Source: Dermanyssus gallinae (lineage: Eukaryota; Arthropoda; Arachnida; Mesostigmata; Dermanyssidae). From it: 64,000 bases of DNA. The translations under genes were made by a program, and so were the position numbers. How positions within the stretch are numbered: position 1 is the first letter of the stretch; each line of letters opens with the position of its first letter. Positions 33,700-45,496 of this stretch are shown here, piece after piece. The notes beneath the pieces were generated by a model that saw only the letters and a program-made list of their open reading frames with translations, was not told the origin of the DNA and searched no databases. The stretch covers positions 10,001 to 74,000 of the forward strand of contig QVRM01000414.1 of the NCBI GenBank assembly GCA_003439945.1, given 5' to 3'.

Positions 33700-36080
33700 T
33701 GGCTATTGCAAAAGTAGGCTGTAAAAATGAATGTTTTTATGAGAACAAAGGAACCACAGAAAACGTAGACCTTCAAACAGTACCAAACAATATATATGTA
33801 TATATATATGTGACTCATTACGCTGAGGTCTCAGACGGGGCTAAAAACGTCAATGATTTAGCTCTATGCTGAATGCGTTTAGCATCTAAGCTAGGGTGAT
33901 ACAAATGAACCGCAAATAGAATTTGCATAACAAAATATAGCGGTTTTAAGCTAAGGCAATCATATGGTAAACCATACCCTTCAGTTTTGCATAATAATAC
34001 CAAAACAAACGATCCATCCAGGATGCAGTGCTGTGTCGCACAACCGCAAAGGTAGGGCAGTAACTAAGTCTGTACAGATTCATCCCACACCTAGCATCAC
34101 GCTTAAAGCGATTATGGTCAGCTTTGACATAATCTTTCTGGTCGTTTGGCACAGTTGCTGTTGTTGTTGTTGATTGTCATGATTGTTGCTGCTTGTTGTT
34201 GTTGTTGTTGCCCCTCGTTAGGGTCTGTGCTACCTCATCTGGCCCCGAGTTTCGTGGCGCCACGATTCCACGGACAAGCGGTTAAGTGGAAATTCCATGA
34301 AGATAGTGACGGTACGGCGAGAAACGCTTGTTTGGAGGCACCGCAAGAAGACAAAGAGGAAGCAGAAGAAGAAAAAGAATAAAATGAAGAAGAAAGCCGT
34401 GCAGACATAGGTAGCCATCGTTGCGATTGTTAATGTTGACGCGCAGTAGGTGAAGCAGGCTATGTCCTGGACAACAGTCGGGAAAGTTACATCGCCGAGA
34501 GCCTCCAGTCCGCGCTCAAAATAACAACGCACAACAATATCTGCGGTCGTATCTTTCCTACCACGCCGCCGTCTTGTGTAGGACACAGGACTCTCTCGCT
34601 TCGCGGCGACACACGAAAGACACCGAGACGAGTAGAAGCTGGTGGCCTGGTAGACAACGGTCAAACAAATAGGATTGAACTCTTATTCCGCCGCCTATCG
34701 TAGTTACGAACGCTTGCTAATCGCTGCCGGCGTAGCAATGTAACCGAGGCCTCTCAAACTGTGTCAAGAGATCTAGCCAAGAAGCACCCATCCGCCGGCT
34801 GCCCGCCGATGCCGCCAACTTTTGTCACGATGACAGCATTAAATAATACTGTGGATAGGTGTACAACGAGAGGGAGGCTTCATCTCGTCGCTATGCGCTA
34901 ATCAGTCGGCGAGTTCTTACCGATGAAAAAACGCCTGACAAAAACGACGTCAGAATTAGCAGTTGTGAGTCGTAGCATTATATTACTATAATAGCACACA
35001 CACCCTTAGACATATACATATTTCACCTATAGAACCATGACGCGTAAGAATGTATGTACGTATATATATATATATATATCTCACACCTCTGGCATAAGTA
35101 AGACATTCTACGGTATAAACCGTACAACTCAACCCGAATTTCCACAGATTTCGTTAGTAAAGTTGTGTATATAAGAAAATGCTGACCTTGAAGTGTATAA
35201 ACGAATTGAGATAACAAATGACACATTGCATATTTTGTATATTCGTCCAATCTTAGAAACAATAACTTCTGCCGAAACTACATGGACAGAAGAAAAGTCA
35301 ATAATATTGTAACGTTGTCACCATGGTGGTAACGCTTCCGACCTTCCAAACAAGCATATTTACTCCCAGGAGAGTTAATCCCTCTACGCCTACGATACAT
35401 TTGATTGGCATGACGTCAAAACTCAAAAAAATCCAAAAGAAAAATAGAAAGAGCTTCTCAGCTGCCCATCTAGGCGAGTTATCCTGTGATAGGAAAAAAT
35501 ATATTTTACAGGCCGATGACAATGTCTCAAGAACCTGGATAACAGAGACGAAAACGGCTGCACCAAAAACCTTTAACTAAAAACTATGGAGTCAATCCGA
35601 AGAAAGGCTTTGGTGCCGCCCTTGTTGTGAACTCGACATATATAATTTGTGGAAATTCATGCGCCGATATATTATATATATATATATATATATCTATATA
35701 TCTACTATAGATATATATATATATTATATATATCTATGATATACATACTCACAGATTATATATATTATATATATATATATTACATATATATACTAGGATG
35801 GGTACATATAGAAATACATTAAATCATGGCTGTAAAACAAAATATACGGACCACACATTCACATATTCCGACATGAGTTGTATATGCGTATGCCCTACAT
35901 GTCATCATTCTTTACTAGCCTAACGTCCAAGTAGATAAGGTATATTTATATTTATATATATATATATATCTATATATCTATATATCTATATATATAGCTA
36001 TATAGCTAAACGTATCTCGCATACTAACTCTGCAGTCCTTCGCTGGCATTTGCCCCTGGACCTAAAAGAAGAAGAAAAAC
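33700..36080. other. Mostly unassigned, with TTG tract and TA-rich block
   Basis: A TTG-rich tract lies at 34,155-34,212. A purine-rich GAAGAA stretch lies at 34,345-34,395. An 85-codon frame at 35,323-35,580 is unrecognised. 35,670-35,800 and 35,940-36,005 are interrupted TA repeats with CTATAG palindromes. No supported gene. Confidence 0.4.
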
Positions 36081-36089
36081 AAACACTAT

Positions 36090-36430
36090 GAGATAGGCGC
36101 CCGAAACGCGCTAATACGGAAGTCAAAGATGCCGAAAAGAAAGGCACAATTGCATGGCGGAACAAATGGGTTACCATTCCGGATGGTGCACTGGGTGCGC
36201 ATATACGTGACCTCATTCCTGACATGAGGAAGTGGTTGAATCGACCGGGCGGAAGGGTTGATCACTTTCTGACGCAGCTCATAACGGGCCATGGCAGCTT
36301 CCAGGCATATCTGTTAAGGGTAGGAACAGCCCCTTCGGACACATGCGTACACTGTCACCTAAATGTCGAAAACGAAACAACTCATATGGTGTTGACTAGT
36401 CTTTGCGCTAGTCAGAAAAGAGGATAGAAG
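36090..36430 (+). pseudogene. LINE C-terminal fragment
   Basis: The frame gives KWVTIPDGALGAHIRDLIPD, then WLNRPGGRVDHFLTQLITGH, GSFQAYLLRVGTAPSDTCVH, and a closing C..C...H....C-type knuckle (CVHCHLNVENETTHMVLTSLC). This matches the tail of R1/I/Jockey-type LINE polyproteins (HLTQ.L.GHG.F..YL.R.G....C..C). The rest of the element is missing upstream. The sequence to about 36,770 may be its 3' region. Confidence 0.7.
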
Positions 36431-36779
36431 AAACGTATCAGACCAATGAAGATGGGCGGAGCACTAAGCTTCCCCTCGCTAAGAACCCTTCGGACCTGCC
36501 TACTCAGGGGATTTCATATTTTATGCTATTGATTTGAAGACGCCTCTAACTAGAATGTGGGAGCTGCAGTGGTACGAGAGGTACTGGTTAGAAAGGAGTA
36601 GCTGGGACGACTCAGAAGAGATAGATTCGCGACAGAGAGGTCAGAATGCGACGCTACCTCTAGAAGAACGTAGGGAGACGCAGAATGACGGCTATCAGGA
36701 AAAGCCCTGAGATGCCTTCGGCCAATTGATCCGAAGGTTACTCACCACTCCTCCTGTCGGCTCGTAGTAATATTAAAAG

Positions 36780-37444
36780 AAGAGCCGGGCTGACAGAGAG
36801 TAAACTTTAAGGAAGGAGGTGCGTTTAGTGAGTATGAACTCGGCGGAATAATATCGGGTCGGGAGTGAGTCCCACACTGCATAGGGCTGAGTGTCCTTAC
36901 TGTGTAGTGACTAAAGCATTTAGCTTTTCCCCCATAAAAAAAATACTGGCTTTACATACACATCTGGCTCATGTTGCATGTGCATTTGCACACACTTACT
37001 GCAGAGCGCTATGCTCAGTCCTACTGTGTATAGCCAAACAAAAGACGACATCAACCAGAGAAAGTTTGCGTACTTTACTGTATACTTTCGAGCTGCGAGT
37101 AAACCACATTTGGAACCACCCCACAATTAGAAGCATTTGCCATTGTTAGTGACGACGTAGATTTCCCGTTTCACCACAAGGTGCAGCTTAGAAGCATATA
37201 TATATATATATATACCCAGCAGACACGTTCACGCAAGACAATCGACGCTTCACTTGCATTCTTAATAAAGTTTAGGAGTTTTATTTAAATCTGGATAATT
37301 CAGTAAGGTAACTCTTAAATTATTTTTCGTTCCGAGATTTCCTTTTTCTTCGAAAGAATGTAACGCCGATGGACTAGCCGTGTAGAGCTTTAGAAAGAAT
37401 ACTTCAAAAATGAACCGTTTTTCTCGTTTTCTTTATTATAATTC

Positions 37445-37484
<40 letters not shown>

Positions 37485-38820
37485 TACGCAACGTAGTGTG
37501 ATACTGTGGGGATATGTGGCAGGCAAACAAATTATTTCATGCCTTTGTAGCGACGTTTGAAGCCTGAATTCAAAACCGAGTTTGCTGTCCCATTGATCGT
37601 CGTTTAGCGTCAGCAAACAATAGTCCTCCTAATCGTTGTTGTTGTTGTCGTCGTCCCCCTCGTTGTCGTCTTCCTTGCTGGCAATTTCGTTTCGACTGAT
37701 TTGCTCGATGATTTGCATTCGAAATGTGCACGAATAGGAAAGGGTTCTTTTGTTGTCCTATCTATCCCTCTGTATTTTCTTCTTCTTCTCTGTGTAGCCC
37801 TGCCATACGTGTCTCTTATCGGTGTATTGATCTTCAGCGGCAACTCTTCGTCTTCGGGCTTCGGGCAACGGAAAGGCCGAGACATCAGACGAAGATGGAA
37901 GAGGAATGGTGACCTCGAGTTGGTCGCTCAGACTGCCTAAGCAGAGGACACTTTACTGAGAACGACGACTCGTTGTCGTAGGCTTTGAGCGGCGATCAAC
38001 CAACCAACCGCTGTAAGAGCTATCTCTTTATCTCTCTCTCGTTCTCTCACGCGCTCGAGGTAGGCCCTGAGGTGCCTCTGTAGGGGCCCGTTCCGCCTGT
38101 ACATTGGAGTCGTTCGTCTGCCGTATGGTTTGTCATCAGAAACGGTTTATACGTTCGGTTTTATCTAGCTATATACACATGAAATTTAACTGTAACCTTT
38201 CTCTTCTTCTTCTTTTGGATTGCGCATCATTGGTTTAAGATACTTACCTATAGTTGTGCTGCTATACATATATATATATATATATATATATCAGTCTCGC
38301 CAACATATTGTTGAACCAGCAACGGCAGCGACGCGACTGTGCAAAATTTTTCTTCGAACGTTCATCTTACGGAATCATGAAATGTATATAAGATTGTATA
38401 GAGCGATAATTTTACCAAAATGGAAGTAGTGTGCACGTCTGTCACTTGTCTATGGTCAATATGTGGCGCTGCTTCAACGCGTGTAAGACAAGTTCATTAA
38501 GAGTCTGTCCTTGTGCTGCAATATTGGTTGTACCGAAATTGCACCCCCTTGTGTAGAGAAGTATCAAGGGGGCTGACACTTGTATTTTTAAACAACTCGT
38601 TAAAGGAAAACCGTTAAAGGTCAAACAGCCTACGGAGTGGCGAAACTAATCAGGCATTCAAAATAGTCAATTAGATTGTTCATAAAGCTTTCGTCTGGCG
38701 TCCGTAGCCCGTTGCCTACGTCAAGGCGATGAAATATGTGAGATCTTAAATATATAAGGTTAAAGAAGTACATAAGTATAGAAACCACATTGTTTCGTAT
38801 ATATATATATATATATATAT
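36780..38820. other. No gene seen
   Basis: AT-rich to about 37,600, then a GTT/CGT-rich patch (37,635-37,880) and CT-rich sequence at 38,020-38,050. (TA)n tracts lie at 37,196-37,214, 37,447-37,483 and 38,266-38,292. Frames present are short and unrecognised. Confidence 0.4.
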
Positions 38821-39546
38821 ATACAGGGTGTGACGGAAAGATTTGAAGAGCGATATACAGAATTGTAGAGCTCGGTAAAGCAAATGTTTTTTTCCAATAG
38901 AACATAGTCTCTGAGAAGTCTTGTTTTGGAGTGAGAGTGAAATTACTACAATTTGTAACACTGGTGTTTTTGCCCGACATAGGAGCATAATATGTGCTGT
39001 TGCGAGACAACCAGTCCTTCCAATACAGAAATTAAGCACACCTTCGAGTTCGTGATAAAATTCTGCTCCATCTGAAAAATATACAAGGCCGGTTAGAAAA
39101 TGCGACATGGTCGCTTAGAAAAGAATTTGCTAAAAATGAAAATCTTTATTAGCGTTCACGTCAAATGCCTCTAAATCATAACCCTACGACCACTCACAGC
39201 GCTTAAAACGAACATATTCAGCAAATGTGTGTGATTCAGTGTGTGTCAGTGTCGATTTTCCTGCAAGCGGGATACCACGAATGTATAGATTTCGATAAAA
39301 ATAAGTTTGTGGCAGCGGTTGAAGCATTGGCCGCAAAAGTGCACGTCTCTCGCCCGGGGTCTGAACTCCATGTCCTGTCCGTACCTCTATTCGGACAGGA
39401 CTGTAAGGCGGCCAACGATATGCTTGCGGCTAAAGCTGTGCAAGACAATGCTCTCTTTTCAGTACTCCCTCTCACTATCACCCAACGACAAGTGGTCCAG
39501 AGCGGCCGATATTCGTACAAGGGGAAATCGCCAAAAATATCGCATA

Positions 39547-40795
39547 CGAGGTGTGTTCAAAAAGTATCGCGACTTTTGAATTTTCGCGGGTTACGTATAT
39601 TCGAATTTCGATTTTTTGTGGCGTTATGTTAGTACTCATGTCTCTCACTTATGCCGACAAGCTCGGCCATTTTGAATGTTCACTTAATTGTTGACAGCTG
39701 CTTTGCTTGCACGTGTTTTGGATCGTCTTCGATTTTTACCTATTCAAAAAAATGGATCAAAGAACCTGTATCAAATTTTGTGTGAAAAACGAAATTAAGT
39801 GCGCGGATGCATTCCGAATGTTGACTGTGGCATACGGAGAAGCTACCTTGGACCGAAGCAACGTTTATCGGTGGTACAAAATGTTTTCAGAAGGCCGAGA
39901 AAATGTGAACGACGAAGAGCGTGCCGGACGTCCGAGCACTTCAACAACAGACGAAAAAATTAATGAAGTGGAGAAAATGGTATTGGCCAATCGTCGAATC
40001 ACCGTTAGAGAAGTTGCTGAGGACCTAAACATATCGATTGGCTCGTGCCATTCGATTTTTATCAATGATTTGGGCATGAGACGGGTCGCCGCGAAATTCC
40101 TACCAAAATTGCTCAATTGCGACCAAAAACAGCATCGCATGAACATTGCTAATGAGATGTTGGACTTTGTCCGCGACGACCCAAATTTGCTCCAGAGGGT
40201 CATAACTGGTGACGAATCGTGGGTTTATGGTTATGACGTGGAAACCAAAGCTCAATCATCTCAATGGAAGCTGCCGCACGAACCAAGACCGAAAAAAGCG
40301 CGCCAAGTTCGGTCGAATGTGAAAGTTTTGCTGACAGTTTTCTTCGATTGCAGGGGCGTGGTGCATCATGAGTTCTTGCCACAGGGTAGAACGGTCAATA
40401 AGGAATATTACCTGCAAGTTATGCGCAATTTGCGCGAAGCAATCCGCCAGAAACGCCCGGATTTGTGGAAGAACAAAAATTGGCTTTTGCACCACGATAA
40501 CGCCCCTGCTTACACATCGTTGCTTGTGCGCGAATTTTTGGCCAAAAACAACACACTAATGATGCCGCAGCCACCGTATTCCCCAGATCTGGCCCCCTGT
40601 GACTTTTTCTTGTTCCCTAAACTGAAGAGGCCTATGAAAGGACGACGTTACGCTACGCTTGACGAGATAAAGACGGCATCAAAAGAGGAGCTGAACAAGA
40701 TAAAAAAAAATTGTTTTTTGAAGTGCTTCGAAGATTGGAAAAACCGTTGGCACAAGTGTATAATATCTCATGGGGATTACTTTGAACACACCTCG
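39547..40795 (+). mobile_element. Mariner (DD34D) element, copy 2, nested in LINE ORF1
   Basis: It starts CGAGGTGTGTTCAAAAAGTA and ends TTGAACACACCTCG, with TA on each side (39,545-39,546 and 40,796-40,797). Same family as copy 1. The 3' end has lost about 75 bases relative to copy 1: the sequence jumps from GATTACTTTGAA to CACACCTCG, and TTGAA occurs at both deletion borders. Only about 14 bases of the 3' inverted repeat remain, so transposase binding at this end is probably lost. Confidence 0.93.
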
Positions 40796-40903
40796 TATAA
40801 CATTGCCAGACGAATCAAGCGTTTTTTAGGGGTAAAACTCAGGAAGCCGACATCAGCCTCAGGTTTGCCGGTCGTGCCCATCTTCAAGAAACATCGGGAT
40901 TGA
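39752..40903 (+). CDS. Mariner transposase, open frame
   Basis: The ATG at 39,752 (MDQRTCIKFCVKNEIKCADA) is preferred over the upstream in-frame start, because mariner proteins begin near this motif. The DNA-binding region includes RRITVREVAEDLNISIGSCH. The catalytic triad is intact: ITGDESWVYG, HHDNAPAYTS, and YSPDLAPCDFF with 34 residues between the second and third Asp. The normal end of the protein is altered: after SHGDYFE the frame runs through the deleted 3' end into host sequence for about 37 more residues to a TGA at 40,901-40,903. The protein could be catalytically competent and act on other copies if expressed. Confidence 0.85.
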   Translation: MDQRTCIKFCVKNEIKCADAFRMLTVAYGEATLDRSNVYRWYKMFSEGRENVNDEERAGRPSTSTTDEKINEVEKMVLANRRITVREVAEDLNISIGSCHSIFINDLGMRRVAAKFLPKLLNCDQKQHRMNIANEMLDFVRDDPNLLQRVITGDESWVYGYDVETKAQSSQWKLPHEPRPKKARQVRSNVKVLLTVFFDCRGVVHHEFLPQGRTVNKEYYLQVMRNLREAIRQKRPDLWKNKNWLLHHDNAPAYTSLLVREFLAKNNTLMMPQPPYSPDLAPCDFFLFPKLKRPMKGRRYATLDEIKTASKEELNKIKKNCFLKCFEDWKNRWHKCIISHGDYFEHTSYNIARRIKRFLGVKLRKPTSASGLPVVPIFKKHRD

Positions 40904-41126
40904 TCAACCCGCGCCGCACCGGGCCGGGCGTCGGGACCGATCGGTCAGGCCCGAAGAACTGGTACCAGCTTCCGGCATCTCCGACAATCCTGGACTTCCT
41001 AAGCCAAGCCCTAGCGGCTGTATCCCAGCAACCCGCTACCAGACGCAGCGTCTCCAGCAATCGGAGAGAACCCACCGGCCGTCACCGGAGCAGGGGTCGA
41101 AGCAGGAGCCGTGGACGTCGCTAAAG

Positions 41127-43916
41127 ATAGTATAGTGGAATTGCGAGGGCGCTGCAACCGTAGCGCTGCTCACACCGTCGGCTCTGGATGCTGTGGATAT
41201 TCTGGTTCTGACGGAGACGTGGGCGACCGCGCCTTTTGATTACCCAGGTTTCTACGCCGTCCACTGCATGGCTCAAAAGAGTGCTGGCCCCGGACGACTC
41301 AACGGTGGAGTGTCTGCTGCCGTGCTGTACAACCATAGAGTGGGGGACCTCACCCCCTGCCTTGTCGGAGACAACCTCGTGGCTCTAAGAGGCTCCCGCT
41401 TTCGACTCATAGCGGCCTACGCAAGGCCTGCGGACTCGGAACCTACCCTCGCACTCGTTGAAAAGTTGGTCGGCGGCATTCAAGCCACGCTTCCGTCTGC
41501 TGCCCCTCTGATCGTCGCGGGAGATTTCAACCCTCGTCTCTATTGTCCCTCCTCCAGTCGCACGACAGCCTTACGTGATACTCTAGCTGACTATGGTTGC
41601 TGGATAGTTACCCCATCGTCTTGTCCGACCTTCCTCAACCATTCGGGGAGCTCGGTCATCGATTTATTTGCGGTTAGCTTAAGCGAGGCAAGAGTAAACT
41701 ATATTGGAGAAAGGAATCCGTTGGGTGAAGGCGGCCTTATTCGAGCACATATCCCAACTGCGCTAGAATTTACGATACATAACGACACGTCAAGAGCCCC
41801 CAGACGAGTGCCTTGGACCCGTAATCTGGACGTTGCGGCTCTACTGGAACGTTCGCATTAGGTCCTGCCTCTTCCTGATACCATTGACGTCGAGCAGTAT
41901 GCTGATCGTTTCGTGGAGATCCTTCAATCGTCTACTTGCTCCCCCAGGAAAAAGAAACATCGCCCTTGGTTCAACCACAACTGTCACGTTGCTCGAGCGA
42001 CACAGAAGGCCCTCCATTTGTTGTCAGAGCTGCAACCTGCCGCTAAGCCGCTTGCTGATGTTTTCCGAACGATCTGCCGGAAGACATACACTCAGCAGAA
42101 GAAACTATACCTCGAACAACAGGAGGCTATCCTTCTCGCACACGCGGAACAAGCTCCATACAAGTGGCTTACACGCGGTGAGCAGACCTCCTGTCTTATT
42201 AGCCCCGTCACCCTCGTCGGACATTTCACCGAAATGTTTGCATCGAGGGACACGATTCCCTGCGAATTACCATTTTTCGCTGCTGTTTGGGACGAAGAAA
42301 CGACAAGACATCAAAGCGAACTTGAAAAGGACTTCACGGTCATGGAAGTTCTGCAGGCTCTTCAAGGGCTGTGCAACAACAAAGCATCGGGGCCGGACGG
42401 CGTTCGGAATAAGCTCCTTAGAAGCTCGCTTGTGCTCGCTCCGTGTTGGACAGCATTGTTCAACGAATGCCTCAAGACGGGGCTTCTCCCAACACAATGG
42501 AGAAATGCGACTTTATTGGTGATCCCGAAAGGCAAAGGTGACCTTACCCACCCCTCGGCCTGGAGAGGCATTGCGAAGAAGAGACTGTGCTATAAGCTGC
42601 TGTCATGCGTGATCACGAAAAAACTAAGCGCCTTCTTGGAGGCCACGAACGTTATTCCTGAAGAACAACATAGATTTCGGAAGGGATGTTCCACGCAAAC
42701 AGCGTGCAGAATTCTCCTGGATGACGTCAAAGAAACCCTCTCCCGGCCAGGGTAGTCTCTGTACGCGGTATTCGTCGACTTCAAAGCCGCCTTTGACTCC
42801 GCTCCACGCGATTGTGTGCTCAACATTCTGGCAGGACTCAGCGTTCCCTCTAAGATGCTGAACCTCATAAGAGAGGTCCTACAGGAAAACCGGGTGACAA
42901 TCGACGATGGAGTGTCGGAACTGCCGGTGTTTTCGCAAACAACCGGGTTTGCCCAGGGGGACAATTTGAGTCCACTTTTCTTTTCTGCCCTCTTGAAAGA
43001 TCTGCTAAAACGAATTCGGGGTTGTAGAGATCTCGTTAAGGTTTTAATATACGCAGACGATTTAGCCATCTATGGAAGTAGCCGTTTCTAGGTCCAACAG
43101 GCGCTGGCCAGGCTCAACACAGCCGTTACAGAGTTGGGGGTTAACAATTAATCTTCGTAAGACGGAGGCACTAAAGTTCCGTAGAGGGGGCAGGGTCGCA
43201 CGTGACGACTCTCTTCATATCGGTAGCTTTTCTCTCGCCTACGTCAATAAGTTCCCTTATCTGGGACTAATTATGCCGTCGAATGGGGTAGGGTTCTCGG
43301 TGCATGTTATGGAGAGATGCAGGAAAGCCCTGTTAGCGGCATCTTCCATCAGGAGATCGCACCGTCTGTCCCTCGCCACAGCCATTCGCCTCTTCGACCT
43401 GAAGATCGCCCCCGTGGCTTCATATGGAGTGGAGTTAATATGGGCGCACCTGGCTCTCAGAAACCTCGACCAGCTGATCCAGATAAAAGCAGCTTTCCTG
43501 AAACGGACTCTGGGACTCTATACGTCAACGCGCAACCGCCTCGTTTTCCTATTAGCAGACTGTCCACTTTTTATAGAAGACCTAAGGCGCCGTTATAACC
43601 TTCCGCAAACCGCAGCCTTTAACGACTGCATTAAAAAATGGGAGGCGAAATTTTCCGAACTCGACCCGGAATTCTTCAATACCGGAGCGATGAGAAATGC
43701 GGAGTGGAAGGGGCCAGAGCGTAGCAGCAGGCACGTGATAACACGATTTGCAGTACACGGCTTTCATCACATTTTATGTTAACGCTCTGAATTCCATGAA
43801 CCATGTGAGACTTGTGTATGCCGCCGCTGCGGTGAACTCTGCCGAAGATACCATGCCGCAAAATGCAATCTTGTGCAATCTTTAAATGAATTAGCCCGTC
43901 ATTGTGGGGCCTTGTA
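41127..43916 (+). pseudogene. LINE ORF2: endonuclease, reverse transcriptase, zinc knuckle
   Basis: The apurinic-type endonuclease shows WNCEG at about 41,132, LVLTETWATAPFDYPG, GGVSAAVLYN, IVAGDFNPR and SVIDLFAVS. The reverse transcriptase shows NNKASGPDGVRNKLL, VFVDFKAAFDSA, FAQGDNLSPLFF and IYADDLAIYG, then INLRKTEALKF. The end has CETCVCRRCGELCRRYHAAKC. There are stops inside the reading at 41,859 (TAG), 42,753 (TAG), 43,089 (TAG) and 43,780 (TAA), plus an extra G in a G-run near 43,140 that shifts the frame. The conserved catalytic residues remain, so decay is recent in relative terms. Confidence 0.88.
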
Positions 43917-44230
43917 GCTTATATATTTTATATGTATGTGTACGTATATGTATATATATATGTGTGTATATATGTATATGTATAGGTGTATGTGTATGTA
44001 TCCATACAAATGCAGATCACCCGGTGATAGTCTTGACTCACTGTCCTTATAGTTGTTAAAGTGATGTATTTGTGGTTATAATCGCTACTCACCCTGAGTG
44101 AATAAATGTGAAATTAATATTTAGCAAATGCGCAATTCATGGCGATAATCATTTTGGTACCAAACATGTGTGAATGCGAGCTGAGGTTGCGGAGTAATTG
44201 CTATTTTTCGGAGGGCATGTCGAGATTTGT

Positions 44231-44513
44231 AGTGGCGGTGGCTTAGGCGGCTAACGCACCGTTCAAAACGGGGCGTTGCCATGGCAACCACGGTTAGCAA
44301 CACATCGCTAGTTCGAGCCCCGGCCGTGCTGGTTGAATTTGTTGGACGTTGTTGTCATTGCCCTGCTGCTACTACATACCTCTGCTGGAGAAAGCTTATA
44401 TAATTCCAGTACGAGAACGCGATGACGATAGATGCGTTTAGACGATATCGTGCCACAGGCAACTTAGCCCATTACGAGCATCTAAAATGTAGTTGTCAGA
44501 GCGTTAAAAAACA
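44231..44513 (+). mobile_element. Second SINE family, inserted in foldback arm
   Basis: The inserted sequence starts GTAGTGGCGGTGGCTTAGGCGG (box A-like), has a box B-like AGTTCGAGCCCC at about 44,312, and extends some 200 bases beyond. It interrupts the foldback left arm between CGAGATTT and TTGAGTGCATG, which are adjacent in the right arm, so its limits are known from comparison. No clear target duplication is visible. The head contains a CGTTGCCATGGCAACCACGG palindrome. Confidence 0.6.
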
Positions 44514-45239
44514 AGTTGAGTGCATGTAAAATGACAGAGTGGCGGTTGTCGCGCGACATGTCGGCGGTAGTGAATGTCGCCACACTGTCATTTTACATGC
44601 ACTCAATCTCGATATGCCCTCCGAAAAATCGTAATTACTCCGCAACCACAGCTCGCATTGACATATGTTTGGTACCAAAATGATCGCCATGAATTGCGCA
44701 TTTGCTGAATATGTTCGTTTTGAGCGCTGTGAGTGGTCGTAGGGTTATGATTTAGAGGTATTTGACGTGAACGCTAATAGAGAACTTTATTTTTTGGCGA
44801 ATTCTCTTCTAAACGACCATGTCGCATCTTCTAACCGGCCTTGTATATTCATCAGATGGATAATTTGTCTCGCAACAGCACATTTTGTGCTCCTATGTCG
44901 AGCAAAAACACCAGTGTTACAAATTGTAGTAATTTCATTCTCACTCCAAAACGAGACTTTTCAGAGACCACGTTCCATTGGAAAAAACATTTGCTTTAAC
45001 GAGCTCTACAATGCTGTATATCGCTCTCCAAATCTTTCCGTCACAACCTGTATATATATATATATATATATATATGATTTCCATTTGTCAATTATTAGTT
45101 TTCTGGTTAAGCACTATTGCAAGTTTTAAGCGTGCGAGTGTGACTAAGATGATTATTACATCCCTAGCGTATTCCAGCTGTCTGTATTATCGGTTTTAAG
45201 GGTACATTTTCTAGAATAGGGAGTTTTAAAGAAAATGAT

Positions 45240-45425
45240 TGATATTAAATAACATATAATATTAAATAGTAATATAATATAATAGTAATATAATAAATAT
45301 AAGTAATGTAATTTGTAAGGTTAATTAAACATTAACTATTAAATTGATTAACTAGTAATATTTATTATTAAATATGCATTTAATAATAATTAATTATTTA
45401 ATAAAAAATAAAATTTATACGATTG
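45240..45425. repeat. Extremely AT-rich low-complexity block
   Basis: About 185 bases of TAATA/TTAAT words with almost no G or C, directly beyond the foldback element. Confidence 0.85.
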
Positions 45426-45496
45426 TACTTTTTTTCCATATTTAGGTCTGTTGCATGGATTGTGCATTGACACTATGCTTGGCTAGCATCACTTAC

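Larger units (their letters stand above)
39228..41124 (+). pseudogene. LINE ORF1 remnant split by mariner
   Basis: The frame before the mariner (to about 39,545) reads CIDFDKNKFVAAVEALAAKV, GSELHVLSVPLFGQDCKAAN and QRQVVQSGRYSYKGKSPKIS. After the mariner the same frame gives TLPDESSVF and a stop at a six-T run (40,822-40,827). One base later the frame is open (GKTQEADISLRFAGRAHLQE) to an arginine/serine-rich end (GRHRSRGRSRSRGRR) at 41,124. This is probably a nucleic-acid-binding ORF1 protein. It is broken by both the insertion and a frameshift in the T-run. Confidence 0.55.
39228..44116 (+). mobile_element. R1/Jockey-type LINE inserted in the foldback arm
   Basis: Both ends are defined by a 14-bp target duplication with one mismatch: ATATTCAGCAAATG at 39,214-39,227 and ATATTTAGCAAATG at 44,117-44,130. 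An AATAAA lies at 44,101-44,106, just inside the 3' end. The content is the end of ORF1, then ORF2 with endonuclease, reverse transcriptase and zinc knuckle. A mariner is nested in ORF1. Excluding it, the LINE is about 3.6 kb, so it is probably 5'-truncated. Confidence 0.85.
38824..45050. mobile_element. Long foldback DNA element split by later insertions
   Basis: It begins CAGGGTGTGACGGAAAGATTTG and ends with the complement of CAGGTTGTGACGGAAAGATTTG, both ends next to TA. The left arm (38,824-39,227, resuming at 44,131-44,230 and about 44,514-44,544) matches the right arm (44,578-45,050) in inverted orientation at roughly 90% or better. The loop is only about 33 bases and contains the palindrome TGTCGCGCGACA. 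The right arm lacks about 60 bases present in the left. With the insertions removed this is an almost pure inverted repeat with arms of about 0.5 kb and no transposase: a MITE-like foldback with TA target preference. Confidence 0.85.

Noticed and set aside
34146..34382. Frame with a signal-peptide-like Leu-rich start
   Set aside because: The hydrophobic start is the TTG microsatellite, and the rest has no recognisable domain.
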